Below, one piece after another: positions 1 through 8,081 of a stretch of DNA of 64,000 bases. The notes beneath the pieces are model-generated. The model saw only the letters and a list, made by a program, of their open reading frames with translations, was not told the DNA's origin and did not search any database. Origin of the DNA: Alkalithermobacter paradoxus (GTDB taxonomy: Bacteria > Bacillota > Clostridia > Peptostreptococcales > Peptostreptococcaceae); the NCBI GenBank assembly GCA_002029295.1, contig MZGW01000002.1, forward strand, positions 164,001 to 228,000. Direction: 5' to 3'. The stretch's first letter is position 1. Each line of letters opens with the position of its first letter. A program made the translations under genes and the position numbers.

Positions 1-1
1 T

Positions 2-934
2 GTAATATCTAAATCAGGAACTACAACAGAGCCGGCAATAGCATTTAGGATATTCAAAGAGTACATAGAAAACAAATATGGAAAAGAAGAAGCTAAAAAT
101 AGAATATTTGCAACTACAGATAAAGAAAGAGGAGCATTAAAAAAACTTGCAGATAGTGAAGGATATGAAACATTTGTAATTCCAGATGATGTAGGTGGAA
201 GATTCTCTGTTTTAACTGCTGTAGGATTACTTCCAATAGCAGTTTCAGGAGCTAATATAGATGAAATTATGAAAGGTGCAAGTGATGCTTTACATGAGTA
301 CTCTAATTGTGATTTAAAGAATAATTACTGCTATCAATATGCTGCAGTTAGAAATGCACTTCACAGAAAAGGCAAGAATATAGAGCTTATGGTTAATTAT
401 GAACCAGCACTTCACTACATAGCTGAGTGGTGGAAACAACTTTATGGAGAAAGTGAAGGAAAAGATCAAAAGGGAATATTCCCTGCATCAGTAGATTTTT
501 CTACAGATTTACACTCAATGGGTCAGTATATACAAGATGGAAGAAGAGATCTGTTTGAAACAGTATTAAATGTTCAAAATTCTAGAAGAAATATAACTAT
601 AAAAGAAGAAAAAGAAGATTTAGATGGTCTGAATTACTTAGCTTCAAAAACAGTTGATTTCGTAAATCAAAAGGCGTTCGAAGGTACACTACTTGCACAT
701 ACAGATGGAAATGTACCTAATTTAATAATAAATATTCCGCATCTTAATGAATATTACTTTGGGTATTTAATATATTTCTTTGAAAAGGCATGTGCTATAA
801 GTGGATATATGTTAGGTGTTAATCCATTCGATCAACCGGGTGTAGAAGATTATAAGAGAAATATGTTTGCTTTACTTGGAAAGCCAGGATATGAAAAAGA
901 AAAGAAAGAATTAGAAGAAAGACTGAAAAAGTAG
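2..934 (+). CDS. pgi: Glucose-6-phosphate isomerase (3' part, start outside window)
   Basis: Interconverts glucose 6-phosphate and fructose 6-phosphate in glycolysis, in the cytoplasm. The reading frame is open from the first bases of the window, so the N-terminus (roughly 140 residues of a usual ~450) is missing. About 310 residues are visible. The sugar-phosphate-binding SKSGTTTEP motif is at the left edge, and the C-terminal PGI signature [14 protein letters not shown] is near the end. It ends at a strong hairpin shared with the convergent patatin gene. The family assignment is firm; the start cannot be judged. Confidence 0.96.
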   Translation, partial: VISKSGTTTEPAIAFRIFKEYIENKYGKEEAKNRIFATTDKERGALKKLADSEGYETFVIPDDVGGRFSVLTAVGLLPIAVSGANIDEIMKGASDALHEYSNCDLKNNYCYQYAAVRNALHRKGKNIELMVNYEPALHYIAEWWKQLYGESEGKDQKGIFPASVDFSTDLHSMGQYIQDGRRDLFETVLNVQNSRRNITIKEEKEDLDGLNYLASKTVDFVNQKAFEGTLLAHTDGNVPNLIINIPHLNEYYFGYLIYFFEKACAISGYMLGVNPFDQPGVEDYKRNMFALLGKPGYEKEKKELEERLKK

Positions 935-958
935 TAAGGATATCCTTACTACTTTTTT
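925..958. terminator. Bidirectional terminator between pgi and patatin gene
   Basis: A perfect 22-bp palindrome (931-952) has an A-run on the left and a T-run on the right, so it can end transcription from both convergent genes. It overlaps both stop codons. Confidence 0.9.
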
Positions 959-1812
959 AAAAAATTAATTATATTATTTATGTGTTTTTTTCCTGCGAGT
1001 TCTCCTCTATATATACACTCATCTATTCTACCTTTATCTAAAAGTCCAACATCCCATATTTGAGGATTCATAACATAAGAAATATCAGAATACTTCTCTA
1101 TCTTTAGCTTAGTTATTTCATACATCATGATATCTAAAGATTGAGTTAAAATTTCAAAACCGTTATCAACATCTTCTCTAAGCATTCCATTGTATCCAAG
1201 ATTTATTCCAATTACCTTGTCGGCTCCCATGTGTATAAGACTTTCTAAAGGAAGATTATCCAAGACACCACCATCAACGAGTCTAATCATATCATTATTT
1301 AAATTTACCATCTTTGGTTTAAATATCAAAGGTATAGAGCAACTAGCTCTAACAGCACTAGCAATATCTATATCTGTAACAACATCGTAATTAAGGGAAA
1401 GATCAAAATTTTGTTTAGAACAAAATACTATTTTTTTACAACTATTTATATCTACTGAAGTAATAGCTAGAGGAATTTCAGTATCGTACATTTTTTTATC
1501 TGAAAATAAAACTCTTAAACTATCTTCTAATTTATCTCCATTTAATATTCCGGTGATTTTACTTTTCTTAAAAAAGATAATGGATTTGATTATGCCAAAA
1601 TAATCAATATCAACAAAGTTATCAAATAAATATGTTGATTTTTCTATTTCATTTAAGGAATAACCTAGTGCATATAAAGATGCAACTATACTACCGCTAC
1701 TCGTTCCAGATATAATATCTGGTTTTATTCCATGACTTTCTAATACTTTGAGTATACCTATATGAGCAGCTCCTCTCACTCCACCTCCCGAAAGAGCTAA
1801 TCCTATTTTCAT
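949..1812 (-). CDS. Patatin-like phospholipase (RssA family)
   Basis: Predicted serine acyl hydrolase acting on lipids, 287 aa, with no signal peptide. The patatin catalytic set is complete: the glycine-rich oxyanion stretch GGGVRG (residues 9-14), the nucleophile elbow GTSSG with Ser38, and the DGG motif with Asp180. The start ATG follows a GGGGGTGAT ribosome binding site at good spacing. It is transcribed alone, divergent from the DUF2325 gene. Substrate and physiological role are not shown by the sequence. Confidence 0.92.
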   Translation of the reverse strand: MKIGLALSGGGVRGAAHIGILKVLESHGIKPDIISGTSSGSIVASLYALGYSLNEIEKSTYLFDNFVDIDYFGIIKSIIFFKKSKITGILNGDKLEDSLRVLFSDKKMYDTEIPLAITSVDINSCKKIVFCSKQNFDLSLNYDVVTDIDIASAVRASCSIPLIFKPKMVNLNNDMIRLVDGGVLDNLPLESLIHMGADKVIGINLGYNGMLREDVDNGFEILTQSLDIMMYEITKLKIEKYSDISYVMNPQIWDVGLLDKGRIDECIYRGELAGKKHINNIINFLKK

Positions 1813-1848
1813 AAAATCACCCCCTTTTATTAATATATTAAAAAAATA

Positions 1849-1877
1849 TTGACAATGTTATCAAATTGATATAGAAT
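1849..1877 (+). promoter_or_regulatory. Sigma-A type promoter of the DUF2325 gene
   Basis: TTGACA at 1849-1854, a 17-bp spacer, then TAGAAT at 1872-1877. The predicted start of transcription (~1884) falls inside the Fur-like operator just downstream. Confidence 0.75.
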
Positions 1878-1882
1878 TTAAT

Positions 1883-1897
1883 TAATAATAATTATCA
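1883..1897. promoter_or_regulatory. Fur-like operator
   Basis: TAATAATAATTATCA matches the 7-1-7 Fur core TGATAATNATTATCA at every defined position but one. It covers the predicted transcription start, where a bound repressor would block transcription. The match is seen directly; Fur binding is inferred. Confidence 0.6.
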
Positions 1898-1922
1898 ATA
1901 TCATTTTGGAGGGGGATTTAAA

Positions 1923-2204
1923 ATGAGTATAGTTATATTTGGTGGACACGATAGAATGGAAAGAATTTACATAGATGAAGCTAAAAAGATGGGTCTAAAA
2001 GCTAAGGTGTATACTTACGGGAGAAATGATATAGACAAGTCTGTAGGAAAAAGTGATGGTGTATTGATATTTACAGATACAATATCTCATAAAATAGCAA
2101 CTAGTGTATCTAAAGAAGCTAAAAAGAGAAGTATACCAGTTATAGTATGTCATAACAGTAGCAAAACATCTTTCAAAAAAACTATACAAGAATTTGCTAT
2201 GTAA
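1923..2204 (+). CDS. DUF2325 domain protein
   Basis: A 93-residue single-domain protein of the DUF2325 family. Visible family traits are the N-terminal IVIFGGHDR strand-loop, a central DGVLIFTD segment and the late IPVIVCHNSS strand, giving a Rossmann-like alternation. The RBS GGAGGGGG lies 7-8 bases before the ATG. No catalytic function is established for the family. A promoter and a near-consensus Fur-like box precede it, which suggests an iron-linked role; that is inference. Confidence 0.85.
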   Translation: MSIVIFGGHDRMERIYIDEAKKMGLKAKVYTYGRNDIDKSVGKSDGVLIFTDTISHKIATSVSKEAKKRSIPVIVCHNSSKTSFKKTIQEFAM

Positions 2205-2334
2205 ATTTTGTGAATAATTTATCTATTCATATAGTTTAATATATTCCGGATATTACCAAATCTATTGATAAAATTTTCTCTAGGGTTTAAAATCAGATTA
2301 AGGATAGGTTTATAATAACCGGAGGTGATATGGT

Positions 2335-3621
2335 ATGAGAAAAGTTTTCAGTGATGTAGTAATCATAGGATTTGCTTTATTTGCAATGTTCTTCGGAGCA
2401 GGTAACTTGATATTTCCTCCATCTTTAGGACTTGTAAGTGGTGATAGTTGGTTAATTTCATTTTTAGGGTTTTTATTAACTGGTATAGGTATGCCACTAC
2501 TTGGAATAGTTGCAGTATCTAAGGCAGGTGGAAGCTTAGGTGATTTAGCTGATAAAGTTAGTCCAACTTTTAGCAAAGTCTTAGGTACTGTTATAATGCT
2601 CGCATTAGGACCGCTTTTAGCTATACCAAGAACTGCAGCTACTACATTTGAGATGGGTGTAAGGCCTATATTCCCAAGTGTAAGCCCTGTGATTTCATCT
2701 ATAATATATTTTGCGATAACTTTTGCTTTAGTTATAAAGCCTTCTTCAGTTATAGATACAATAGGTAAGTTCTTAACTCCAACACTATTAGTGATTTTAG
2801 CTATAATTATTTTTAAAGGAGTAACAGATCCTATTGGAGTTCTTGCAAATACAGGCTTAGAAAACTCATTTTCAAGAGGGTTTACTGAAGGATATCAAAC
2901 TATGGATGCACTAGGGTCTATAGTTATAGGCGGAATTATAATAAAAACACTAGTATCTAAAGGATATACTAAGAAAGATGAGCAAGTAAAACTTGCCATA
3001 ATGTCTGCTGTAGTTGCAGCTTTAGGACTTACATTCGTATACGGTGGACTTATGTACTTAGGAGCTACTGGAAGTACAATATTTGATCCTAGCATTCCAA
3101 AGACAGATTTAACTATGCAAATAACTAGTGCTATACTAGGAAATATAGGAAAGGTAGCTATAGGAATTGCAGTATCATTAGCTTGCCTTACAACATCAAT
3201 AGGACTTACTGCTACTTGTGGAGAATTTTTTAATAATTTAACGAACGGAAAATTAAGCTATAAATCAATAGTTACTACTATAATAATATTCAGTACTATA
3301 ATGTCTAATTTTGGAGTAGAAAAAATTGTAGGGCTTGCGATACCTTTATTGGTAACGGTTTATCCTGTTGTAATAATATTAATATTAATGAACTTATTTG
3401 ATAAGTATATACCAAATAAAGGAGTGTACTCAGGAGCTGTAATAGGAGCTGTATGTATAAGTATATTTGAAGCATTATCAGCTGCTGGAGTTGAAGTATA
3501 CAGTATTCTAGATGTGATAGGAAGACTTCCTTTATCAAGTCAAGGTTTTTCCTGGATAGTTCCTGCTTTAGTAGGAGCTATGATTACTGGAGTTATAGGT
3601 AGAAAAAAACATAATTTCTAA
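2335..3621 (+). CDS. brnQ: Branched-chain amino acid carrier BrnQ (LIVCS family)
   Basis: Cation-coupled uptake of leucine, isoleucine and valine across the cytoplasmic membrane. 428 aa, the normal length, with about twelve hydrophobic segments and the family N-terminus GFALFAMFFGAGNLIFPP. The RBS GGAGGTGAT precedes the ATG; another ATG five bases upstream is out of frame. Branched-chain amino acids are Stickland electron donors, so the gene fits amino-acid fermentation. It is monocistronic and ends at a hairpin shared with the convergent ABC permease gene. Confidence 0.95.
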   Translation: MRKVFSDVVIIGFALFAMFFGAGNLIFPPSLGLVSGDSWLISFLGFLLTGIGMPLLGIVAVSKAGGSLGDLADKVSPTFSKVLGTVIMLALGPLLAIPRTAATTFEMGVRPIFPSVSPVISSIIYFAITFALVIKPSSVIDTIGKFLTPTLLVILAIIIFKGVTDPIGVLANTGLENSFSRGFTEGYQTMDALGSIVIGGIIIKTLVSKGYTKKDEQVKLAIMSAVVAALGLTFVYGGLMYLGATGSTIFDPSIPKTDLTMQITSAILGNIGKVAIGIAVSLACLTTSIGLTATCGEFFNNLTNGKLSYKSIVTTIIIFSTIMSNFGVEKIVGLAIPLLVTVYPVVIILILMNLFDKYIPNKGVYSGAVIGAVCISIFEALSAAGVEVYSILDVIGRLPLSSQGFSWIVPALVGAMITGVIGRKKHNF

Positions 3622-3628
3622 ATTAATT

Positions 3629-3660
3629 AAAGGATGCGAAGTCGCATCCTTTAATATTTT
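3629..3660. terminator. Bidirectional terminator between brnQ and ABC permease gene
   Basis: An 11-bp perfect stem (AAAGGATGCGA / TCGCATCCTTT) with a two-base loop, T-rich downstream. It covers the stop codon of the minus-strand permease gene. Confidence 0.8.
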
Positions 3661-4451
3661 TGAATTTTCTTTTCTATAATATTTATAACTTGATACATAA
3701 GCAGTGCACATACAGCAAGAATTATAACTCCCATCATAACAAGATCTAGTTTAAAAACTTGACCTCCATAAACTATTAAGTATCCTATACCGTATCTAGA
3801 AACTAAAAATTCTCCAACTATTACACCAACCCAAGAAAGTCCTATATTAATCTTAACTATGTTGATTATATTACCTACATTAGAAGGTAGTATTAATTTA
3901 ACTAATATCTGATATTTAGTTGCTCCAAAGCTTTTTAGCATCTTTATTTTTTCCTCATCAACATTCTTAAAATAATTGTATGCAGATAGTACAGTTACTA
4001 TAATGGATATAGTTATAGCTATTACTATAATTCCATTAACACCAGCTCCTGCCCATACTATTATTATAGGAGCAAGGGCTGTCTTAGGAAGTGCATTTAG
4101 TACAACAAGGAAAGGATCTAGAATTTCTGCTAGGAGATCATTCCACCAAAGAATAACAGCTATTATTATCCCGCCTAAAGTTCCTAGAGTAAATCCCATA
4201 ACAGTTTCATAGAAAGATATGCCTATGTGCTTAAATATCTCCCCACTAGCAAAAAATCTTATCATTAAGGTTAATATAGAAGAAGGTTTGCTAAAGAGAA
4301 ACTGATCAATTATCTTTAAATTAGCTCCAACTTCCCAGATTATAAGGAATAAAATCAAGAAAATAGCTCTGTATACATTAATCTTTATTTTTCTAGATTT
4401 TATAGAAGCTAAATACTCATTATATTCATTAGAGTGATCTAGTTTTGTCAT
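3651..4451 (-). CDS. ABC transporter permease, SsuC/TauC type
   Basis: Inner-membrane permease of a nitrate/sulfonate/taurine-type importer. 266 aa, about six transmembrane helices, with the BPD permease EAA-like loop (SFGATKYQILVKLILP, around residues 170-185) that contacts the ATPase. Its start overlaps the end of the ATPase gene by 23 bases, so the two are co-transcribed and translationally coupled. No substrate-binding protein is adjacent; one of matching family is encoded at 31848-32852. The substrate (sulfonate, pyrimidine precursor or other) cannot be told from the sequence. Confidence 0.9.
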   Translation of the reverse strand: MTKLDHSNEYNEYLASIKSRKIKINVYRAIFLILFLIIWEVGANLKIIDQFLFSKPSSILTLMIRFFASGEIFKHIGISFYETVMGFTLGTLGGIIIAVILWWNDLLAEILDPFLVVLNALPKTALAPIIIVWAGAGVNGIIVIAITISIIVTVLSAYNYFKNVDEEKIKMLKSFGATKYQILVKLILPSNVGNIINIVKINIGLSWVGVIVGEFLVSRYGIGYLIVYGGQVFKLDLVMMGVIILAVCALLMYQVINIIEKKIQKY

Positions 4452-5190
4452 CTATCTCCAGCTCCTTCCATATCGTATTGAAATAATTCTTAAACTCTGG
4501 AGCTTCCCTAGCAGTCATAGGAGTCTTAACTGTATCTACGCTCAAAATCACATCATGAATACTTTTTATAGTAGCAGGTCTTTTAGACAAAACAGCTATT
4601 TTATCACCCATAGATATAGCTTCTGATATATCATGAGTTACAATTATAGTAGTTTTGTTTTCTCTTCTTATTATCTTAGTTATATCATCACAAACTAAAA
4701 GCCTTGTTTGATAATCAAGAGCAGAAAAAGGTTCGTCTAAAAGAAGTATGTCAGGATCAACTGCAAGTGTTCTAATAAGTGCAACTCTTTGTCTCATTCC
4801 ACCTGATAGCTGTCGAGGATAGCTATTTTTAAATTCCCAAAGTCCATATGTTTTTAGTAAATGCTCTATCTTTTCTACTGATTCATTAGTTAGTTTTTTT
4901 TGTATTTCAAGACCGATTTTTATGTTGTCTATTATCGTTCTCCATTCTAAAAGGCAATCTCTTTGAAACATATATCCTATTTTACCATTCATATGAACTT
5001 GACCTTTAGTAGGTTTTAAAAGCCCTGATAATATGTTCATAATTGTGGACTTTCCACAACCAGAAGGGCCCACAAGTGCTAGAATTTCACCTTTTTTTAC
5101 AGTTAAGTTTATATCTTTTAGAACTTCAAGCTCTCCACTTAAAGTGTAGTAATTCATGGAAAGGTCTTTTATTTCTACTATAAAGCTCAA
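4429..5190 (-). CDS. ABC transporter ATP-binding protein, SsuB/TauB type
   Basis: Energises the permease encoded just downstream. Walker A GPSGCGKST, the ABC signature LSGGMRQRV, Walker B ILLLDEP and the H-loop IIVTHD are all present. I place the start at the TTG at 5190, because GGAGGTGA lies 6-7 bases before it; this gives 253 aa beginning MSFIVEIKDLSM. The frame stays open to an ATG at 5259, but that has no ribosome binding site and would add 23 residues unlike the family. Confidence 0.9.
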   Translation of the reverse strand: MSFIVEIKDLSMNYYTLSGELEVLKDINLTVKKGEILALVGPSGCGKSTIMNILSGLLKPTKGQVHMNGKIGYMFQRDCLLEWRTIIDNIKIGLEIQKKLTNESVEKIEHLLKTYGLWEFKNSYPRQLSGGMRQRVALIRTLAVDPDILLLDEPFSALDYQTRLLVCDDITKIIRRENKTTIIVTHDISEAISMGDKIAVLSKRPATIKSIHDVILSVDTVKTPMTAREAPEFKNYFNTIWKELEIDDKTRSL

Positions 5191-5324
5191 AGTGTCACCT
5201 CCTGTTATTTTAGTAAATCTTATATTTATACTATTAAAAATTACGATATTTTGTACCATACTAGAAGGTTTTTAACGCTTTTGTGTAGAAAGTTAAATAA
5301 CTTAAATCTTAAGGGGGGATACAT

Positions 5325-5840
5325 ATGATAAGGTTAATAAAACCTGATGCTAGTTTTGAAAGTGAATTTTTAGATATGATATCAGAATGGAAAGACTCAG
5401 GAGAGGAATTTATTCCTTGGAGTTTAAATCTTGATACAACTGACTTTAATGCAATGATAGATAAATTAAATGGATACAGTAATGGTATAGGACTTAAAGA
5501 TGGTTTTGTAGAATGTTCAACTTATTGGTTAATAAATGAAAATAACAAAATTCTAGGTGCTATTGATATAAGGCATAGGCTCAATGAAAAATTGCTTTAT
5601 AGGGGTGGACATATAGGGTATGGTATAAGGCCTAGTGAAAGAAAAAAAGGATATGCTACACAAATGTTATACTTAGCACTTAATATATGTAAAACTATAG
5701 GTATATCAAAAGTTTTAATAACTTGTGATAAAAATAATATTGGATCTAGTAAAGTAATAATAAATAATGGTGGAATTTTAGATTCTGAAGGAACAGAGAA
5801 TGGAGAAGTTTTCCAAAGATACTGGATTAATCTAATATAA
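5325..5840 (+). CDS. GNAT-family N-acetyltransferase
   Basis: 171 aa, the size of a single GNAT domain, transferring an acetyl group from acetyl-CoA to an amine. The acetyl-CoA-binding motif is GYGIRPSERKKGYATQML (around residues 104-121), and the C-terminal NNGG turn of the fold is also present. The ATG has a GGGGGG ribosome binding site. Divergent from the ABC genes and probably monocistronic. The acceptor substrate is unknown. Confidence 0.88.
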   Translation: MIRLIKPDASFESEFLDMISEWKDSGEEFIPWSLNLDTTDFNAMIDKLNGYSNGIGLKDGFVECSTYWLINENNKILGAIDIRHRLNEKLLYRGGHIGYGIRPSERKKGYATQMLYLALNICKTIGISKVLITCDKNNIGSSKVIINNGGILDSEGTENGEVFQRYWINLI

Positions 5841-5910
5841 AGTTATAAATTTAATAGTAACTATAATATTGATACAGTTAAATATTAGAGGATGCACTAC
5901 CAAAAAATGT

Positions 5911-5939
5911 TTTACAATTTACCTATACTAGTCTATAAT
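5911..5939 (+). promoter_or_regulatory. Promoter of the zinc-ribbon gene
   Basis: TTTACA (5911-5916), a 17-bp spacer and a perfect TATAAT (5934-5939). The predicted start near 5946 leaves a ~115-base untranslated leader before the ATG at 6061. Confidence 0.75.
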
Positions 5940-6060
5940 AGGAATAAGATTTATATTTCAATATACATTCTTGTTCTCTTAAAGAAGATAATGCACAAAT
6001 GCTGAATGTAAATTAAATATAACGTCTACGATATAATTAAAAATCTTAGGAGGAATCAAG

Positions 6061-6237
6061 ATGTATAATGATAAGACTATAGGATGTAGAGATTGTGGAA
6101 CGGATTTTGTATTCACTGCAGGAGAGCAAGAATTCTTTGCTCAAAAAGGATTTGACAACGAGCCAACAAGATGTAAAGTGTGTAGAGATAAGAAAAAAGC
6201 TGAGAGAGGCAATAATAGAGGATTTAACAGAAGATAG
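6061..6237 (+). CDS. Small zinc-ribbon protein
   Basis: 58 aa. Two CxxC knuckles (CRDC at residues 9-12 and CKVC at 38-41) with the aromatic and charged spacing of the 'probable zinc-ribbon' family often seen in clostridia; these are sometimes misannotated as cytochromes, but no CxxCH haem motif is present. The basic tail (KKKAERGNNRGFNRR) could bind nucleic acid. RBS AGGAGG, strong promoter, long leader and strong terminator mark it as a real, single, probably well-expressed gene. Function unknown. Confidence 0.85.
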   Translation: MYNDKTIGCRDCGTDFVFTAGEQEFFAQKGFDNEPTRCKVCRDKKKAERGNNRGFNRR

Positions 6238-6245
6238 TTAAAAAA

Positions 6246-6270
6246 GGGCAGACAGATCTGCCCTTTTTTT
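6246..6270 (+). terminator. Terminator after the zinc-ribbon gene
   Basis: A 7-bp GC-rich stem GGGCAGA/TCTGCCC with a four-base loop, followed by seven Ts. Confidence 0.92.
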
Positions 6271-6335
6271 ATAATGAATAGAAAATTATAAACTTTTTGA
6301 ATTGTGGATAATTTATAATTTCCGTTATGAATTTC

Positions 6336-6377
6336 AAAAAAGTCTACCTTTAAAATCTTTCAAAGAAAGACTTTTTT
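6336..6377 (-). terminator. Terminator after the NCS2 permease gene
   Basis: Read on the minus strand, a 10-bp stem AAAAAAGTCT/AGACTTTTTT closes around a 22-base loop that can fold further (TCTTTC/GAAAGA), with a T-run at the end. It overlaps the stop codon. Confidence 0.75.
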
Positions 6378-7734
6378 ATCCAAGTATTATTTTTATTAAG
6401 AACATAAAAGACACTATATACATAACTGGAGACACTTCATTTTGTCTTCTTGTTAATAGCTTGAGTATAACATAGCTTAACATACCAAACACTATACCTT
6501 CAGCTATACTATAAGTAAGAGGCATCATTAATATAGTCAAAAATACTGGTATAGCCTCAGTGAAGTCATCAAAGTCTATTTCCTTAACAGGAGAAATCAT
6601 AAATAGTCCAACTAATATTAATGCTGGTGCAGTAGCTGCAGCTGGAATCATTATGAAAAGTGGTGATAAAAATAAAGCTATTGTAAACATTACAGCTGTA
6701 GACAAAGCAGTAAGTCCTGTTCTACCGCCATCTGCAACTCCTGATGCACTTTCAACATAAGTTGTTACTGTACTTGTTCCTAACATTGCTCCTATTGTAG
6801 TTCCTATCGCATCCGCAAATAAAGCTTGTTTTGCATTTGGAATATTACCATCTTTATCTAACATATTAGTCTTAGTAGCAACTCCAACTAAAGTTCCTAC
6901 AGTATCAAACATATCAACGAATAAAAATGTAAATAGTATTACAAGCATATCTATAGAAAATATATTTGACCATTCAAATTTAAACATTATAGGGCTTAAA
7001 GATGGAGGAGAACTTATAAATTTTAAACCTTCAGGAAGAGCAGTAACCCCCATAGGAATTCCCAAAACTGTTGTAATTAATATACCTAAAAGTAAAGCTC
7101 CCTTAACATTTTTCGCTAGTAAAAATCCTGTTATTATAATTCCTATTACAGCTAAAAGGCCTGATCCAGAAGATATATGTCCAATAGTTAGTGGTATTCC
7201 ATCTAACTTTCCATCTCCAACGTGAAACATTCCACTTACAACTATTCCAGAATTGAAAAGTCCCAAAAATGCGATAAATAAGCCTATACCAGCAGAAACT
7301 GCTTTTTTTATTCCTATAGGAATTGAGTTTATTATAGCTTCTCTTACGTTAAAAAAAGAAAGAATTATAAATATTATACCTTCTAAAAATACTGCTGTTA
7401 AAGCCATCTCCCAAGAATAACCCATTCCTAAAACTACTGTAAAAGCAAAAAACGCATTAGGTCCCATAGCTGGTGCTAGAGCGAATGGAAGATTAGCATA
7501 TAGCGCCATAACAAGTGTAGCTACAACTGAAGATAAAGCAGTTGCAGTAAATAGTGCTCCAAAGTCCATACCTGTAGCAGACAATATGCTAGGATTAACT
7601 ATCAGGATATAAGCCATTGTCATAAATGTTGTTATACCTGCTAGTATTTCGGTTTTGGCATCTGTATTATGCCTGCTTAGTTTGAAAGTTCTTTCTAAAA
7701 TAGAAGTGTTAATTTGTTGCTTAACTAGTTCCAT
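6376..7734 (-). CDS. NCS2-family guanine/hypoxanthine permease (PbuG/PbuO-like)
   Basis: Cytoplasmic-membrane importer of purine bases. 452 aa, 12-14 hydrophobic segments, with the AzgA/PbuG hallmark stretches GITTFMTMAYILIVNP near residue 35 and FVDMFDTVGTLVG in the middle. RBS GGGAGG. Its leader carries a guanine-class riboswitch with a C at the ligand-reading position, so intracellular guanine or hypoxanthine should control it; this also supports the substrate call. The head-to-head neighbour is the riboswitch-controlled purKE operon. Confidence 0.94.
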   Translation of the reverse strand: MELVKQQINTSILERTFKLSRHNTDAKTEILAGITTFMTMAYILIVNPSILSATGMDFGALFTATALSSVVATLVMALYANLPFALAPAMGPNAFFAFTVVLGMGYSWEMALTAVFLEGIIFIILSFFNVREAIINSIPIGIKKAVSAGIGLFIAFLGLFNSGIVVSGMFHVGDGKLDGIPLTIGHISSGSGLLAVIGIIITGFLLAKNVKGALLLGILITTVLGIPMGVTALPEGLKFISSPPSLSPIMFKFEWSNIFSIDMLVILFTFLFVDMFDTVGTLVGVATKTNMLDKDGNIPNAKQALFADAIGTTIGAMLGTSTVTTYVESASGVADGGRTGLTALSTAVMFTIALFLSPLFIMIPAAATAPALILVGLFMISPVKEIDFDDFTEAIPVFLTILMMPLTYSIAEGIVFGMLSYVILKLLTRRQNEVSPVMYIVSFMFLIKIILG

Positions 7735-7766
7735 TATGTATCCTCCCTTTGACTAATAAATATTTA

Positions 7767-7838
7767 GTCCATAGTAAGGCAATTTACGGTCGCCTAGTAG
7801 AAACTTCGCATCCTTATTACGCGAATTATATGGAGGTT
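7767..7838 (-). promoter_or_regulatory. Guanine-class purine riboswitch (NCS2 permease leader)
   Basis: Read on the minus strand: P1 CCATA/TATGG, P2 TTCGC/GCGAA, the invariant junction GTTTCTAC, P3 AGGC/GCCT with a CCGTAAA loop, and J3/2 ending ACTATG. The C in ACTATG corresponds to C74 of the xpt riboswitch, which selects guanine over adenine. No intrinsic terminator follows. Instead a short GACTAA/TTAGTC hairpin lies before the RBS, so control may act on translation. Confidence 0.93.
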
Positions 7839-7855
7839 TGTCGTTTGACATATAG

Positions 7856-7884
7856 ATAATAATATATGAAAGAATATTAGTCAA
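7856..7884 (-). promoter_or_regulatory. Promoter of the NCS2 permease gene
   Basis: Minus-strand TTGACT (7884-7879), a 17-bp spacer and TATTAT (7861-7856), starting transcription about ten bases before the riboswitch. Confidence 0.7.
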
Positions 7885-7910
7885 TACAAAAATAGAAAAA
7901 AATAAATTAA

Positions 7911-7930
7911 AGTTCGGCCAAATCCGAACT
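7911..7930. repeat. Inverted repeat, PurBox-like
   Basis: AGTTCGG and CCGAACT separated by six bases, lying between the two divergent promoters. The right arm with its flank (AAATCCGAACTAAA) resembles a PurR PurBox (AWWWCCGAACWWT). The spacing and arm orientation differ from the Bacillus operator, so the role is uncertain. Confidence 0.4.
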
Positions 7931-7954
7931 AAAAAAGTTCAAAACATAATAAAG

Positions 7955-7984
7955 TTGACTATGCACTATTATAAATGTTAATAT
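7955..7984 (+). promoter_or_regulatory. Promoter of the purK-purE operon
   Basis: TTGACT at 7955-7960, then TTAATA/TAATAT at 7978-7984 with a 17-18 bp spacer, directly upstream of the riboswitch aptamer. Confidence 0.6.
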
Positions 7985-7994
7985 TTAATATATG

Positions 7995-8066
7995 AGTTAT
8001 CTGTATAGTCCTAATGATATGGTTTAGGAGTTTCTACAAAATGCCGTAAACATTTTACTACGATAA
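7995..8066 (+). promoter_or_regulatory. Guanine-class purine riboswitch (purK leader)
   Basis: P2 TCCTAA/TTAGGA, junction GTTTCTAC, P3 AAAATG/CATTTT with a CCGTAAA loop, J3/2 TTACTACG, and P1 TTATC(T)GTA/TACGATAA with one bulged base. The C in ACTACG predicts guanine-type specificity. The aptamer is followed within a few bases by the RBS (GAGAGGG) and no terminator is visible, so translational control is likely. Confidence 0.93.
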
Positions 8067-8081
8067 AGAGAGGGATATGTT

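Noticed and set aside
2268-2290. CodY-like box before brnQ
   Set aside because: AATTTTCTCTAGGGT matches only the left half of AATTTTCWGAAAATT, with five mismatches overall; too weak.
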